A DNA stretch of 64,000 nt from Dicyema japonicum (GCA_011109175.1 RDEW01000004.1:1252667-1316666), one strand, 5' to 3'; shown: positions 1 to 13,079, counted from the first letter of the stretch. The notes: generated from the sequence alone by a model not told the origin. Translations and numbers: made by a program.

Positions 1-961
1 AGTGGTTAATAGGTGGGAGGGTTAAAATATGTACCTTTTTGCACAGAATATCTACTTGGCTTCATGATGGATGAAAACTCACATATTTCTTCTTTTCGTG
101 AGCATGGACGAGGTAATGTGCTCAGGAAACAATGGAAACCCGAATTTCTGAACAAATGAAGCGTCTGATATGCATCTGAGTTCTAACCTCGCTAGGACCA
201 AAATAGAAAGAATGTGAAGGATCATCCGTCAGAAGGTGCATGTATAGGATGATAGTCAATATGATTATATGCATGTACTAATAATAATTTCGAGTTATTG
301 CCTGATAATTTCATTTTATTTGCTTTAATGGCGAAAATATATAAATTATTATTTAAATCACACTTAAACTCATGAAATATCAAAAATTACTACTGCTTTC
401 AATTAAAAATCAACATGTTTTTCCGTTGTATTTAAATGGGTTGGTCACCTGCTTTTATTTGCTTTAATGGCAAAAATATATAAATTATTATTTAAATCAC
501 ACTTAAACTCATGAAATATCAAAAATTACTACTGCTTTCAATTAAAAATCAACATGTTTTTCCGTTGTATTTAAATGGGTTGGTCACCTGCTCGTGGAGA
601 ATACTTCCGACATTTGAAGCAAAGACGCAACTTACTACAGCGCCAAGCTACCGTTCCCAGATGTTGAACCCGACCCTGAACCCAAGTCACTTAAGCGAAA
701 GTTGAAGATACTCCTGTCGAACATCAAAGTAAACGTTTGTTGTCTACTAATCCTTATTTCCACCACAAAGTTGATGGTAGTAGTTCAAAATCCCCAACAT
801 TCTTAGATTAGAACTGGGAACATGTGTGCACAAAACTGTTGTTTACATTCTGAAACCTCACGTGTCGGATGTTTTGTCGCCACAGTTATCCCATGCACGT
901 TAGAAAAGCAGGGACGATGAAATCACACTAAGTAATAAAATTAAAAAATTTAAATTAAAAT
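1..961. other. Intergenic stretch downstream of the afadin gene; no gene seen
   Basis: No conserved coding sequence was recognised on either strand. The region is AT-rich with frequent stops. Its one clear structure is a two-copy tandem duplication at 314-591, listed separately. The 3' untranslated region and poly(A) site of the minus-strand afadin gene must lie here, but no convincing AATAAA was identified just downstream of its stop. Confidence 0.6.
314..591. repeat. Two-copy tandem duplication, period 139 bp
   Basis: The segment beginning TTTTATTTGCTTTAATGG at 314 restarts at 453. The two copies are almost identical, differing for example at gcgaaaat versus gcaaaaat, and end near 591. There is no N between them and no gene is involved. 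It is one of at least seven such duplications of 86-139 bp in this window. Confidence 0.9.
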
Positions 962-3900
962 TCAATCAATGTCGTAAGGAAGAGAAGAGTGAGAATGGAC
1001 ACGTGTATCCCTCAAAGCAGAATTATAAACATTCTGGTAGTCGTCTTCCGTATAAGTGGGTTCCCTCGGTGACATATTTTTATAATTCCCTCGATCAAAA
1101 GAGACTGACTTCAGTTTCTTCTCACTGTCTGACTCTTCGAAAACTTTAATTATTGGTTTGGTTTCCTTAAGGCCTAATTCTTTGAAGAAGAAACTGTGAT
1201 TCAAACTGCTCACTCTGGCCGGTGGTACTTGCTTCGGTTTGTTGACAGAGGATCTTTCAATTTCAAAGGTTTGATCTCCCTTGGGGACTGATTCTGTTGT
1301 CCTATATTTCTTTATCGTTCTGAGAGGAATGAGATCAGAAGCTTCAGATTTCCATTGTTCTGGTGGAAAAGAATCTTCAGTTTTCAACGGTAAACGACGG
1401 TTTCCATAAATCTGGGGGATCGTGGCTACGACGCGTGCTACTTGTGGACCTGAAGATTCCCGAGTTGGACTCCTTGTGAATACAGGAATACTCTTCTTAT
1501 TGTTCGTCCTAGAGGAAGGAGGACCCGTTCTCGAAAAATGTCTCAAAACGGCTTCTCGCTCCATCGGATTCTCATTCTTTGGAGAGATCTTCACTAAGAC
1601 AATATCATCAAACGGAAACTTGTTTCTTCAGTGTCTTTCGGTTTTGAATCCGTCCGTGGAGGAACGGAATTAAGTTTAAGCAAAAAACTATTTCTGGCCT
1701 TACCTGACTCCTCCTTAGGTCCACTCGAAGGTTGAGAAGTTGGGACACGTGAAGACTGACTGAGTCTATCCAATTTGGAGTTCACTTTGGGTTTTTCTGT
1801 TGGATATTTGGACGAATATCGCAGAGTCTCTGGACCCTTCTGTTGAGGTTGGTTCACGGAATAATCCGTGGATTGATAATTTATAGTCGGTTTGTAAGAT
1901 CCTACGGACTTTTTGATTGGCGTGAGGATCACTGGCTCAAGATCTCTTCTGGGGGACATGGAGCGATGCGGTATTTCAGTCTATCATAAATCATCACCAA
2001 ACCGAAGGCGGGGAGGAGAACCCGGGATCTATAAGAGAATGAAATTCTAAAATATTCCCATCGCATTTACTCGGGGACACGTTTTTTATGAGTCTGTAGG
2101 GCACGTGGTACAAGGCTCCACTTTTGGCGATCTTAAGCTCAACACAGTCCGACGAATTCATCATAATCTGGGTGACCCTGCAAGATTAGCCATGAGATAC
2201 TTGTCGAGGGAAACGTTAATCATGCTGATCGAGTCCACCATCAAAAGCTGATCGAATGGTTTGACTCTCCCGTTCTAAAACTGAGCCCAAATCCCCACCA
2301 AATAGGCGGCCCCGTCTTTCACTATGGAGTCGACAATTATAATCTGGGATCCGTCAGTTTGAGACTGCGAATAAAAACGGAGAAAACCCGAGTTGAAGCC
2401 AGAGAAATTCCCAAGGTTCCGTTGAGTTTGTTGATCCTCAAAGTCACGATTTCTGGATGCAGTGGTAAGTGCATAGCCATCAGCTGGCGGCTTATTTCGG
2501 TTCCGTAGTGCACGGAATCAGTGCTTTTCGGTAAAATAGAAGATTCAGGGACCGTAATTAACATCACTGGTTTGTTGTTCATTTTCAGTTGACACAAATC
2601 ATTATTGTCTATCATAGATATCATCCCAAAACCAATAATGCTGACCACATAGTCTACGAATTCGTGAGGTACCTCAGTTAGGCTCTCGTAGTAGAAATCC
2701 TCACCAGGAAGTGAAAATGGGAGCTTCGCGACGTCCTGAAGCATCACTACGGACCTGTCTGACCCAATTACGAGGGAATCCACATCACGAATGAAGGCAT
2801 TAATAATCTACTTACAGACCACGTGGGCACCTGTTGTTTCACTTTGTAAGACAGCATGTGAGCCCGACAGGTGAACGTGTAGTTGTCCAAAATGTACTCC
2901 ACGTGCAAAGAATTCAGACAACTGAATCGATTAATCTCCGAAAAGTCTACTCCGTCCTCCAGAATGCACAAAAAGTCAACCATCTAAATAATCTAAGAAA
3001 GGGGGACCTCTGATATGAGTTGGAAATGGATAGTGGCACTCTGTTCAAGTCCCTGAATCACAATGAACGACTTTAGGAGGTTTATTCGGTCATTTAGACG
3101 ACGGCCCCATTTTAGACAACAATATTTCTGGTCAGACAGAATCGTCTTGACTAGCTGGTAGTTCAGAAGACCAAAAAGTTCTCCAAAAAACATCAAAGTA
3201 ATCGAGGAATGCATCTTATTAGTCTGCATCATAAAAATGGCAGAGCCGATCACATCGAAAGTCCTCTCTAAATCATAAAAGAGATCTTTCACCCAAAACG
3301 TTCCTTCTTCCGTAAGAATGGGGGTCAGCATCTAATCATCAGCTCTTGTGGAACTTACCTTCAATATCTGCGAAGAATGAATTCATTGCCTTTTCCAAAT
3401 CTCTGCTGACGATCTCGAAGAGTTCATCGTACCCCATCGTACAGGATTCAAGGAAGATGCTGAGAATATTGTTCGAGGAAAGTCGCAGAAACGAATCCTT
3501 TATAAGCAGTTGGAGTAGTTCCACAGTATTCGAAATCCAGAATGCGAGGAACGTAGGTACATCCGAGGATTTCTACCATTTTCTTACATAGGTCACCTTG
3601 ATTGTCTCAGAAACTGATGCTGCTACATTTAAAAGGAAGTTCTGAGCAGTTTCTTGGTCCTTTCCGTAGGAGTAACCTCGGGCAAGCAAATAAACGAAAA
3701 AGGCAGGCCCAAACTTGAACAAAACGTTAGCGGGAGAAACGTGCAAGGCATTCCTTAGCAAAAGAAACACATCTGAAAGATATACATGAACGATAACCTT
3801 CATCCCTAAAAGTGACTTCGGCCGGGATCAACGTGTGAGGCTGATGAGCGTAGGGATCTTCCAGTGGTCTTGATTTGACGGATACCGGATCCTTATCGGC

Positions 3901-5465
3901 ATATTCAGCAGAGTACTAATAATCGTACAGACTCAGCGGGTTACTTCTACAAATCCGGGCATGTATAGCTTGAAGATGGGAGACGAACCGAACTGGACAG
4001 AATCTCCATGGAGAAGGACAAAGCTATCAAAGACGGGGACATCATTTACGTACAATTTCGCCTTCTCGAATGGCTGGATGGTGGCAACTTTCCCATCGTA
4101 GTGAATTTCAGCATGGTGACCCACAATGTCGTCCCCAGGGAGCTAATAATTGATACAAATCCTCAAACCTCGATAAATGAAAAGTCCTTATTAATAGAAG
4201 AAATCATCGGACGGGAACCAAACAAAGTGACCCCAACCTGAAGGAAGATCGGATCAGATTCTGTCAAATCACGGAATAGCTCACCAAATAGGGTCCGCTT
4301 TAGGAACGGAAGATTAGTGTTCGTTTCACTACGTGATTTCACAGTTGATTGGATGGGGTCAGCGAAATTTGAGATTTTGTTGAACAAATCTCGATTAGCC
4401 ACGTGAAAAAGCATCAACCCTAGAGTAAGGCGGACAAGAACCATTAGCAGGGTTGTGTTTGGAGCGAATTATATACGGAATTTCGTTTTTCGAGAGCGGA
4501 ATTGCCTGCAAAATGTCGTCATAGCTGTATTCAGTAACTCCCGGGGGAAGAAGCAGCTATTATGTTATGTTCAAGTATTTACCTCGACCAGAACATAATT
4601 GTCGGGGTCCTGATCGTTCATCATGTACTTTCCGAGCATTTCCTTGACCACATAGTCGGCAGTGTCTTTGTAGGACAGAAGCAAAGTCTTGTAGGGAATA
4701 TTGGGGTTCAAAAGGGTCCCATATATTCGCATTGGAGCCCCCTTGTCGGGAGCTCCGTCAACTCCTGAAATTTGAACGAGTTTTCTGTCCAATTTTTGAT
4801 GTCGTTTTCTGCGCATGACAACTTCTGGGTTGACGATGCTCTGAGTGAACGATGTTTCGGGTATTTTCCTGTAAAGGTCCTTTGCAAGGAAGGTGTCGTC
4901 GGTGGGCACTCTCTCCAGTTTCTTGGACCCATTCTTTTTCTGAAATAATAAAAAATAATATAATTGTTATCAAATGAGCATATATTCAAATAGATAAAAT
5001 ATTGTGGCTAAAACCGAATAGGTCTGCGGCAAAAAATTGTCTGATTTTCTTAGAAGAAAGCGCCCCTCAATGCAGTCCTTCATCCAAGTCAACTGGAGCA
5101 GTAATGGGAGCTCGTCCATGTCGAGGACACGTGTAGCTATCGGGAATGAACATCAATATACTTCCATCGGGATGCACTTCACACATTCCATAAGAAGTGT
5201 TGGTCGATACAATTTTTATTGAACTGAGTTTTTCAAGAAGGGCGAATACGATATCAGAAACTGTAGCCGTGCTGTATACTCTGAGGCACTTAGTGGCAAT
5301 ATTCCCACCGCTTTCGTAGTAGTAAAACCGCATTACTCCGTAAAATTCCAAATTCTGGATTTATCGAAAATTTACCTCGTCTGGCAGGCTCAGCTCAAAC
5401 ATTTCAAGCCGAGTCGCATTCCACTCTTGGATAATTTCAACCAACCGGCTCCGTGAAACGTCCAT
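962..5465 (-). CDS. AFDN: Afadin/canoe homologue, adherens-junction scaffold (about 19 exons)
   Basis: Afadin links nectins, Ras/Rap GTPases and actin at cell-cell junctions. After removing 18 GT-AG introns (20-29 bp, one near 74 bp), a continuous protein of about 1,370 residues is obtained with the full domain order: N-terminal LVEIIQEWNATRLEMFELS; RA1 (about 31-120, with MRFYYYESGGNIATKCLRV); RA2 (about 203-290, MRIYGTLLNPNIPYKTLLLS); FHA (about 360-440, VGHHAEIHYDG and GDSVQFGSSPIFKLY); DIL (about 480-760, with FLAFWISNTVELLQLL); PDZ (about 905-985, EIVTLRINKLNGTLGISLAS); then a polar, proline- and serine-rich tail. The long acidic or basic helical C-terminus of vertebrate afadin is not evident. 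The ATG at 5465 opens directly into the conserved N-terminus, and the stop is at 962. The next gene upstream, NEK10, is on the same strand but about 550 bp away. Exon joins are inferred from reading frame and family memory. Confidence 0.93.
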
Positions 5466-6019
5466 TAGTCTAAATATTTAATTAATTTTATTGTCACTAT
5501 GGATAATGTTTTATTGTATTTATCGATATTATAATTTTATTATTTAAAATAATTTAATTTATTAATCTAAATAAATGTTTTTATTTAAAATAAAATTTTC
5601 AAAAAAATTAATAAAAAGTAAACAAACAGTAAACCGAGACTACGCGTTGGTCGAGATTACTATATAACGGATACTCAAAAAAGTTGGGTTCTTTTTATCA
5701 ACAATTTAGACAAGCGATGTTGTTCCTAACGTGTTCCGAATATCGAACAGAACTGCGTATGAGAGGACGAGGCGTCTTCCAATATCGGTTGAAATCACAT
5801 AAGTTAGACAGAGGCTCTTCGGACGCGTCCTGAGATTGTACTTGGAAATCTCATCTATCGTGGCCACGCATGACTTTTTGCCTCTGACGTCTCCCAATTT
5901 TGTGGACAATCGAAGACTTCTAAAAGATTGGGAGACGCCTCAGAGATATGGATATCAAAAAATTAGAAGAATTTAATTCCAACACATTAAAATTTTCATT
6001 CACTTCTATTCACACACCA
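5466..6019. other. AT-rich spacer between NEK10 and afadin, with an unassigned minus-strand open stretch
   Basis: Positions 5466-5690 are very AT-rich with nothing recognised. On the minus strand 5690-5930 is open in two frames (one reads MSTKLGDVRGKKSC..., the other ends ...RYSEHVRNNIACLNC). The second can be joined to the last NEK10 exon through candidate introns of roughly 100 and 25 bp, so it may be additional 3' coding sequence of NEK10 or an unrelated small gene. No family similarity was recognised. Confidence 0.3.
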
Positions 6020-9000
6020 CTACCTACTTGTTTTTAGGATATCTCTTCTGCTCTTTGCTTCCTTCAACTCCTCATTGCATCCACAAACGATGCCCAACGC
6101 CTGTCTTGGACCCAAAAAACCCACTTTTTTTACCCCAGTATAGGGGTTCTCATAATAGTGGACGTGATTCTGAATAAGATACCCTCCACCCGAAAGAGGT
6201 AACTGAATAAAAATTTTTTAAAAATATTCAAAAAATAACTTTATTACAGCTAAAATAAACTCAGTCTACATTTTCATCAAAGCTATCAATGATCAGGTGG
6301 AGACACTCGTATGTCAAAATATTCGTATCAACGTCTAACTAAGAATCACAAATTCTACCGAGAATCTCAATCCCGGCATTTTTCATTTCTCGGTTGAGCT
6401 CCTCGATTATTTCCGGAGACAAATTCAAGTCAATCGGATCGCTAGACCTCTTCAAAACCTGTCAATGACCCAAGTGGGTTTTACCAGATTTAGATGTTCC
6501 TTCTGGAAGATTGCCGTGCTCTCCTTAGAAAACATGGTCCTCTGGAATCTCTCGATGACGAGAACGCGGATTTCGTGTTCTTTGTCATAATTTAGCTAAT
6601 CGTGAATAATAAATCTTACTGTGGAGATTACCTTAATTTTATTTAGAAGCTCCAGCATTTGAATTACAGGGTCATTTCTTGATCGAATATTCTGTTGGGG
6701 AATTGATAAAGCACTTTTCGTGGCTAAATTAAAATCATTGTCATTACAGCAGCCAGAAAGAGGAGGAAGTCCTCGCAGGGGACGGGAAACTCCGTTAACC
6801 CGGAGACAGTTGCCCACACCGGAGTCTGTGCTTATCTCCGAAATAGTGGTCTCACTGTGGAAGACTCTGTCCTCAAAGGGAACAATCTTCTCAGGCATAG
6901 ATCTTAAATAAACCAATAGAAATGCCTGTTTGTCTGTTTTATAATATTTTCTAGGCTTTTTTGAGTCCTGATTGTCGACTTGTGATTTGTTTCAAAGTAT
7001 TCGATCATTCTGTTTATTATGCTAGTGCTAAGATTTTCTATATCAGGACGATATTCAGGCTCAACGATAAGGCAACTGTAAAATAACGAAATTGAATTAG
7101 GCAAATATAAAATTCCACAAAATCAGTAAAAAATATTAAAAGATAAATATAAATCATTAAAAATAAATTATATATGGCTAGAGCGGTTAAAGTAAATAGC
7201 TTCAGTACAGATTACGCTTACCTTGAAATAAGCTCTGTTAGCTGGTTTGAGTACTTATTGGTTGGGATTTCTGGGTACTTTCCCTCCACAATCTGTTACA
7301 TAACTAATTAATTCTACATTAGTGACCAATTCAAGCACATTGTGCTCCTCAAAAGGCAATCTTAACTGACAAACGTGATATATTACACAGCCGAGTGACC
7401 AAATGTCCACTTTACTGTTGTATGACTTATTTAGGAGAATCTCGGGGCTTTAGAGTCAGTTTTAAAAATACCAGCAAAAGCATCTTGTGCCCACAAGCGA
7501 AATCATTGAGTCATTTTTAGAATTATTTACTTTTGCTAATCCAAAATCGGCTAAAAATAATAAATTGGCACCAACTTATGGTAATTTTGTCGTTGTCACC
7601 AAAAATTATATTTTTGGAAGTCAGGTCTCTATGTACGATGTTTTTATCCACGTGCAAGTACCTCAGAGCCAAAGTAATCTATATTTTCTCATCTCTGCCT
7701 ACCTGTACTACAATGTTCCATATTCTATGCTCCTGAATAATTAAATTCCGTTCTTTAGAAGTCAGAACAAAATCATTTAGAGATATACCATCCACATAGT
7801 CCATCACAATGTATAACACGTGGTCTTCCACGAAGGTTTTGTAGTAGCGAACAATATTAGGATGGTTTAGTTCTTTTTCTATCACATTCAGCTCTCGTAC
7901 GACGTCTTCTAGTCCATTTTTAGCTCCTTTATGTGTCATAGTCCTTACCTAAAGTAAGACTAGTTCAGACTTCTTTAATAGCTAGCCACTTGGTCCCATC
8001 GAGTCTTTTGGCTGAGTAAACCGTGCCAAACGAGCCCGTTCCCAGCACAGAGTAAAGTTGGTAATTCCTGACGAATGTGGCGGTCTTTTTAGTCAAATTA
8101 AGTTGCTCTAATTGCCCGGTCATTTTCTCGATTTTTGTGGGCTTTGATAAATTATACTACGTACAGAAAATGAGTTGATTTCTTTGACCAACGACTCGTA
8201 TTTTTGAAGTTCGTGCTCGTAGTTGTTGAGCTCCACAAATTTGTTGTAAATTTCGACAGGAAAAAAGCATTTAAAAAGCGAATGGTTTTTTTCAATCGCA
8301 TAAATGAATCTCAGAGCTCGTAATGCGCTGGCCTAAATTTAAGTGCATGTCTTACTTGTAGACCAAGTGACATAGAAGAGATTGATATGGTCGGCAATAA
8401 GAGTTTAACTAGGTGGTAAAGGCCATTGTTGGCCACAATCTGCCGAGCACAAGCGGCGTTCATAGAGGCCTCAGTTATTGCCACACAGGCAGCGTATTTA
8501 ATATTCAAGGAATAATTCTTGCTGTCCATCTCCTTAAATTAAAACCCCACGAGACTACTTTATCGTTCACTCGGTCATTTCGTACCTTCCCCATAGCGCT
8601 GGCAGGCGTAAAGGCTTCCTCCCCATCGACTGACAAATGATGCTCATTCCTGCCAATTTTGAAATATCAAAACCTTAGAAGATCGATGAATATTGGAATT
8701 CCCCCGGTTTGGTAAACAAGTTCGGTCAAGGTCTCGGAGTTTCGAATGAGAGAGATGAGGGTCCACAGTAGATTCCAGGTGAGACCCGAAAATTTTAACC
8801 CACAAAGTCTAAGACAGATAAAATACCTTAAAATTATAGGAACAGCCTGTAAAAGTTGAATAAAACCTTTCACTTTGTCATCGACAGAAATGATAATTAA
8901 AATATTTCCGGCCAAACTGACAATAAATTAAAAAATTACATTTTTGACATCACGTGGCCGTCCTGGATAATTCTAATCACGTGTTCAACCAGACTAATGT

Positions 9001-9889
9001 CATAAACGTGGTTATTCGCATTTTTCCTAAGAAATAAGCTAAGCTTCAACATTTGTACGACAATGTGCAGGGTATAAAGCGAACTGTGGACGATTAGCAA
9101 CTTTGAGGAAATGTAGGTTAGCTTGATTAGCTAGAATTTAATAGGAAAAGTACGATTTTGATAACATTTTTGAACTCTGGGCTAAACAGGTCACATTCTT
9201 GGTTTAAATTTGAAAATATTTTTTGAAAAATATCTAAAATTATTGAATTGTTACTTAATATTTCTAAAATAATATTTTCCAAATGACCGTTGGATTCACC
9301 CATAAAATATCTCGATGTTGTATTCGTGAAAACCTAAGTTAGACAAACTTGCGACTTTGAAAACTTCACAAATTCCGTTTAGTTTGAGAAAATAATTTCT
9401 ACAATTGCTGTCTCGCATGAGTAATCTCAGACAAGTCGCAACCCGTAAAATGTACTCCGGTTTAGACCGTTCAATCCAGTCACTAGAATAAACTCCACCA
9501 ATACCTAAAACAGAATCTATTTTTTGCGATTGCTTGTACGAGGGAAAGAAACTGATTCCTCTCAGGACAGGATGAAAAGTCCCTCTGTTTGGAGTATATA
9601 ACTCTAAAATCATCAGAGGTGGAAAATTACGAGAACTTCTCCAAAAGGACCTCTTCACTGCTCAAATGTGCTTTCCTTCGAATCGTTCGATCGCATTCCA
9701 TGGGTGGAAGCTAAATGAAAACAGAAATTTTACCGGCTGCCAGTTTGGAGTTGCGCTCAAAAGTTTTATGAGTTTGTTGAGGTTGAAGAAGTCGCTAAAA
9801 AAGTCCAAAATAGGGAACCTTTCCGAGTTGTGAAATCTCGCGTTTGCCTTGGGTTGTTTTTTAATAAAAAAATAAGGAGAAATATCCAT
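6020..9889 (-). CDS. NEK10: NEK10-type NIMA-related kinase with armadillo-like N-terminal region
   Basis: NEK10 is a ciliary and checkpoint-linked Ser/Thr kinase, unusual in having the kinase domain in the centre behind armadillo-like repeats. The N-terminal part carries ILRVATCLRLLMRDSNCRNY, matching the signature before the repeats, then repeat-like exons between 9300 and 8300. The kinase domain runs from about 8080 to 6990: glycine loop LGTGSFGTVY, catalytic lysine in WLAIKEV, HPNIVRYYKTF, catalytic loop IVHRDLTSKNI, metal-binding TDFGLAK, then VDIWSLGC. The C-terminal region has NDPVIQMLELLNKIK followed by VLVIERFQRTMFSKES, also NEK10-like. Most introns are 22-26 bp; others are 34, 36, 67 and about 135 bp. 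Start is the ATG at 9889. The CDS stops at 6261 if the 67-bp intron (6203-6269) is retained; splicing it adds a Gly/Tyr/Pro-rich exon ending at 6020. Confidence 0.9.
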
Positions 9890-10329
9890 CAGCCTGATTG
9901 CCTAAATTTGTTTGCTGTAATAAGAAAACCCAACAAACCACACTTTGCCCATTTATGCTTTGCTGCGATTAGATGGATTATAATTAGAATTGAACGCATT
10001 TTCGACGCAAAAGTGCACAGGTTAATATCTTGGATTTACTAAGAAATGACTTAATCTTGAATATTATTTAGGTTTTATTTAGTGCATTAGTTCACAATGG
10101 ACATGTACTAATCGATACTTGCACATTGATATTCAATATTTTTGACACCAAATAAATTTATTTTATCACAAATTTAACAATTTTTCAGCTAAATTCCATT
10201 GAATTGTGAGGAATCACTGATTATTCAGAGAATTATTTTGAGGTTTTTGGGAGCATTTAACAAATTGAGAAAATATTTAATTTTATAATTCATTCATTGT
10301 TAATGACAAAATAAAATGAACAAACGGCT

Positions 10330-10395
10330 AATCTGCGGCTTCCTTACTGAGTGGCTATCCCCTCTCAGGAGCGAGATTCACTTCAAATTAATTAT
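10330..10395 (-). mobile_element. LINE III 3'-terminal fragment
   Basis: The reverse complement contains a degenerate form of the C-terminal codons ERISL...RGNSHAVR found at the end of the LINE III reverse-transcriptase ORF (compare 13080-13775 and 28654-29276). Frameshifts and a stop make it non-functional. About 65 bp are recognisable. Confidence 0.5.
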
Positions 10396-10605
10396 TGGTT
10401 AACCTGTTGACATTCTTAATTTGTCATTTATGGATTTTGCGGTTATGTCGGTTTTTAATTTATTCTTCCGTTCAATAATGGTCATTAAGGGAAGATATTC
10501 AAATCAGGATGTGTAATTTACTAGACCAGTAAATGGATGGTTTGCAAGGAAATAGGGTTTTCGGATAAACAGTCCAGGCCAACTGATTAAAACACATTTT
10601 ATAAC

Positions 10606-11298
10606 ATGTTGTTTAATTCATTTTTTTATTCAATAATGGTCATATTCGTTTATAGAAAAATCTCGTTAGAATCACTAACGCCAAAATCGAATTCTTTGAG
10701 CTACAATAAAATTTCCCCTGAATTAGTAGCCGTTATTACAAGACGAGAACACTTGTTGACCCTCCTATACATAGTTAATACGGAGTTGCCCCTCAGGATA
10801 ACAATAAAGCTAAAATACAAAATCTTGAGTTTCACGGACGTCATGGATTCTAAGTGTGCAAGACTTCACCCTTCTTCCTACACTTGTTTCGAGAGCGCCT
10901 CTGTCGAAGAGTCTTTGGTATTTCTTACCCTTGGTTTCTCTCCGCTTTTTACGATGGGTTTACCGCACTCCCATCAAGTTGGCCAAATGTTGAATTTTTA
11001 TCAGTTTTACTATGCCAAGAAACTCAACTTGTCTGAGTTTTTTAGAACGCTTCAAACGACATTTTGTTTACTTTTAATCAAAATATCTCTGCAATCGTTT
11101 GTTAGTGATATTCACTATAATTCGTCCTTTATCAGTAATTTATCATTCTCATTAGGTGACAATAACAATTTACAGTACAATAGTGTTAACCATAGTGTAC
11201 AGGAGATAATTTGTTTTTGGTCAAATAAACTTATTTTAATTTTAAGAACTGTTAAAACGGCCAGTGATCCCCATAATGATTTGGCTAGACTTGAGTAG
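10606..11298 (+). other. Unassigned 230-codon open frame
   Basis: An uninterrupted frame of 693 bp in AT-rich DNA, starting MLFNSFFYSIMVIFVYRKIS and ending NDLARLE. The product would be rich in Ser, Leu, Phe and Ile. No domain was recognised, and no intron pattern like that of the real genes is seen. The opposite strand contains a short stretch reading VILRGNSVL, reminiscent of LINE III tails, so this may be decayed transposon sequence rather than a gene. Confidence 0.25.
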
Positions 11299-11797
11299 TT
11301 CTCAAATCCTATGCTCATAATGATTTGGCATGTCAGTTCTAGTCTCTTTATCATGTCATTTCTCGTGACACTTATGATGATTTGGCTACAGTTGCTATCA
11401 TGTTATGAAGGAATCTACAATTTCTTGAAAAAAATTCAAGAACTTATATTTTATATTGAAATTTTAGAAAGATTTGAATTATTCAGTTTAATGTGTTTTT
11501 AATATTAAATCAATGACTCTTTAAATGAGGTCTCTTTAATTGCTGTCTAGTTTATTCATTTCCGAGTTATTGACAATTAATGAGTGCTTTTCATTTGTTA
11601 AATAAATTTTTAAATATTGTTCAAAGTGATTTTATGTCTGTTTAATTTAAAAATTAAGTTATTTAAATGCGAATCAATAATTTGAAAATCAATATCTCAT
11701 GATATTTGTTTTGAGTACTTATTGATCCTGCAATTTTAAGTACTTTTAATTTCAAAGCTTATAGAGGAAGAAATGTAGTCTCCAGTGTTTTATTTTC

Positions 11798-12028
11798 TTA
11801 GATAAAAGGCCCGATTATGTCGGCGGGGTAAATAGTTGGAACTTTATCTTTTATTCGTTTAAAATCAAATTTATTTTTCTCGGAAATAAAATGGCGAAGG
11901 TAGACCAACGTTTCTGCATGAACATGGGAAGGAAATGACGGACCGATGGCTTTTACTACTAGAAGTACTCTCCAATATAATGTCTGATGAATTAATCCAC
12001 GTGGGGACAAAAAAAAGCTGTTTATCAA
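11798..12028 (-). other. Minus-strand open frame ending in a family-E motif
   Basis: A 76-codon frame ending YPADIIGPFI. The PADII stretch also occurs in the family-E repeats at 50985-51085 and 54785-54880 (PADIID and PADLID), so this is probably another, more diverged member of a dispersed coding repeat. Function unknown. Confidence 0.3.
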
Positions 12029-12149
12029 ATTCTTATCATTTTTATATTATATTTATTTCAAATCAAAACTAAATTTAATGAAACTAAAAGTTAGGGGGCT
12101 TGAATAGCATGGTATTTCCTCTGACGATTGCGATCGATGTACGCTCTCG

Positions 12150-12240
12150 AAGCCATGCGGTCTCACGTGGATCCTTGGTGACCTTTGGATCACTGAACCG
12201 ATCCGACGGACTAGATTGTCAGCTTGTGGACAGGGATTCC
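12150..12240 (+). repeat. Dispersed repeat family D, copy 1
   Basis: The sequence TCTCACGTGGATCCTTG followed by a diverged region with GGACTAGATT is repeated at 26630-26695. The shared core is about 60 bp. Origin unknown. Confidence 0.5.
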
Positions 12241-13079
12241 TGACGTCTCAACTTAGAGTATGATAAAGTTAAAGACGTTACTAGAGAGGTATCAACCAAC
12301 AAACTGAAGCTTTCGTGGACAACCGAGAATTACATATCTTCTGTGTAGATTAGGATTGACAACGGATGACTTTGGTAAAATTCAGTTTTGTATGGCTGAC
12401 AGCCACTCGTATGATTTTTGATTTTATAAATTAAAAATGCTAAGGATCCCTTGAAAGACGCTACCTATTGATGAGCACTTTTTCAATGTCAGGATTGTGA
12501 CAGAAACTATTCACATGGTCATTCTCCTAATTCATTGTCTGCTGTTTCTTTTTTGAGGTCATCCCCTCCTTGAAATGTTTCCCAATAATTATTTATGGTT
12601 CATCTGATAACACATCTCTCGAGACTTGTGAAAACATAAAACCATAAAAGTAACGAAATGATCTCAAAAGACCCTCATTGCAAATCAAATCTTCTTCATT
12701 GACCTAATGCATGTTAAAGTTAAAAGGTAAGAGAATTCTTGCCATTTTGACAGATTCTTAATTATATATGTCGCGAACACTTGGTACCACTCAGATCTCC
12801 TATTCCGATCAATTTAATATTTAAAAATTTGGGTTCCTTGCTTTCATTATGAGATTTGTGAGAACGCCCAACGATTGCGGTTTTGCGCTTCAAGTCCTCA
12901 ACCACCTCCTAGAAAATACTCAGTGAATGTTTAAAGTCAGTAAAATTAAAATACCCAATGAAATTAAAATTAAATTGCAAAGCTGCCTCTTTCACAAGAC
13001 TGCCAGCGAAACCTGGACAATTTATTATGTTGGAAATCATTTGGACTCTTACTGGGATCAGCCAATCAGCACCGACGTG

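Larger units (their letters stand above)
9890..12900. other. AT-rich intergenic region with decayed repeats
   Basis: No conserved host gene was recognised. The stretch holds a LINE III 3' terminus (10330-10395), a 230-codon open frame of unknown nature (10606-11298), a minus-strand open frame containing a family-E repeat signature (11798-12028), and a family-D repeat (12150-12240). Positions 12250-12900 contain nothing identifiable. Confidence 0.5.

Noticed and set aside
1422-1673. Plus-strand open frame opposite afadin exons
   Set aside because: Shadow of the minus-strand coding exons; no conserved motif and no intron pattern.
4008-4241. Plus-strand 77-codon frame
   Set aside because: Antisense shadow of the afadin FHA exon.
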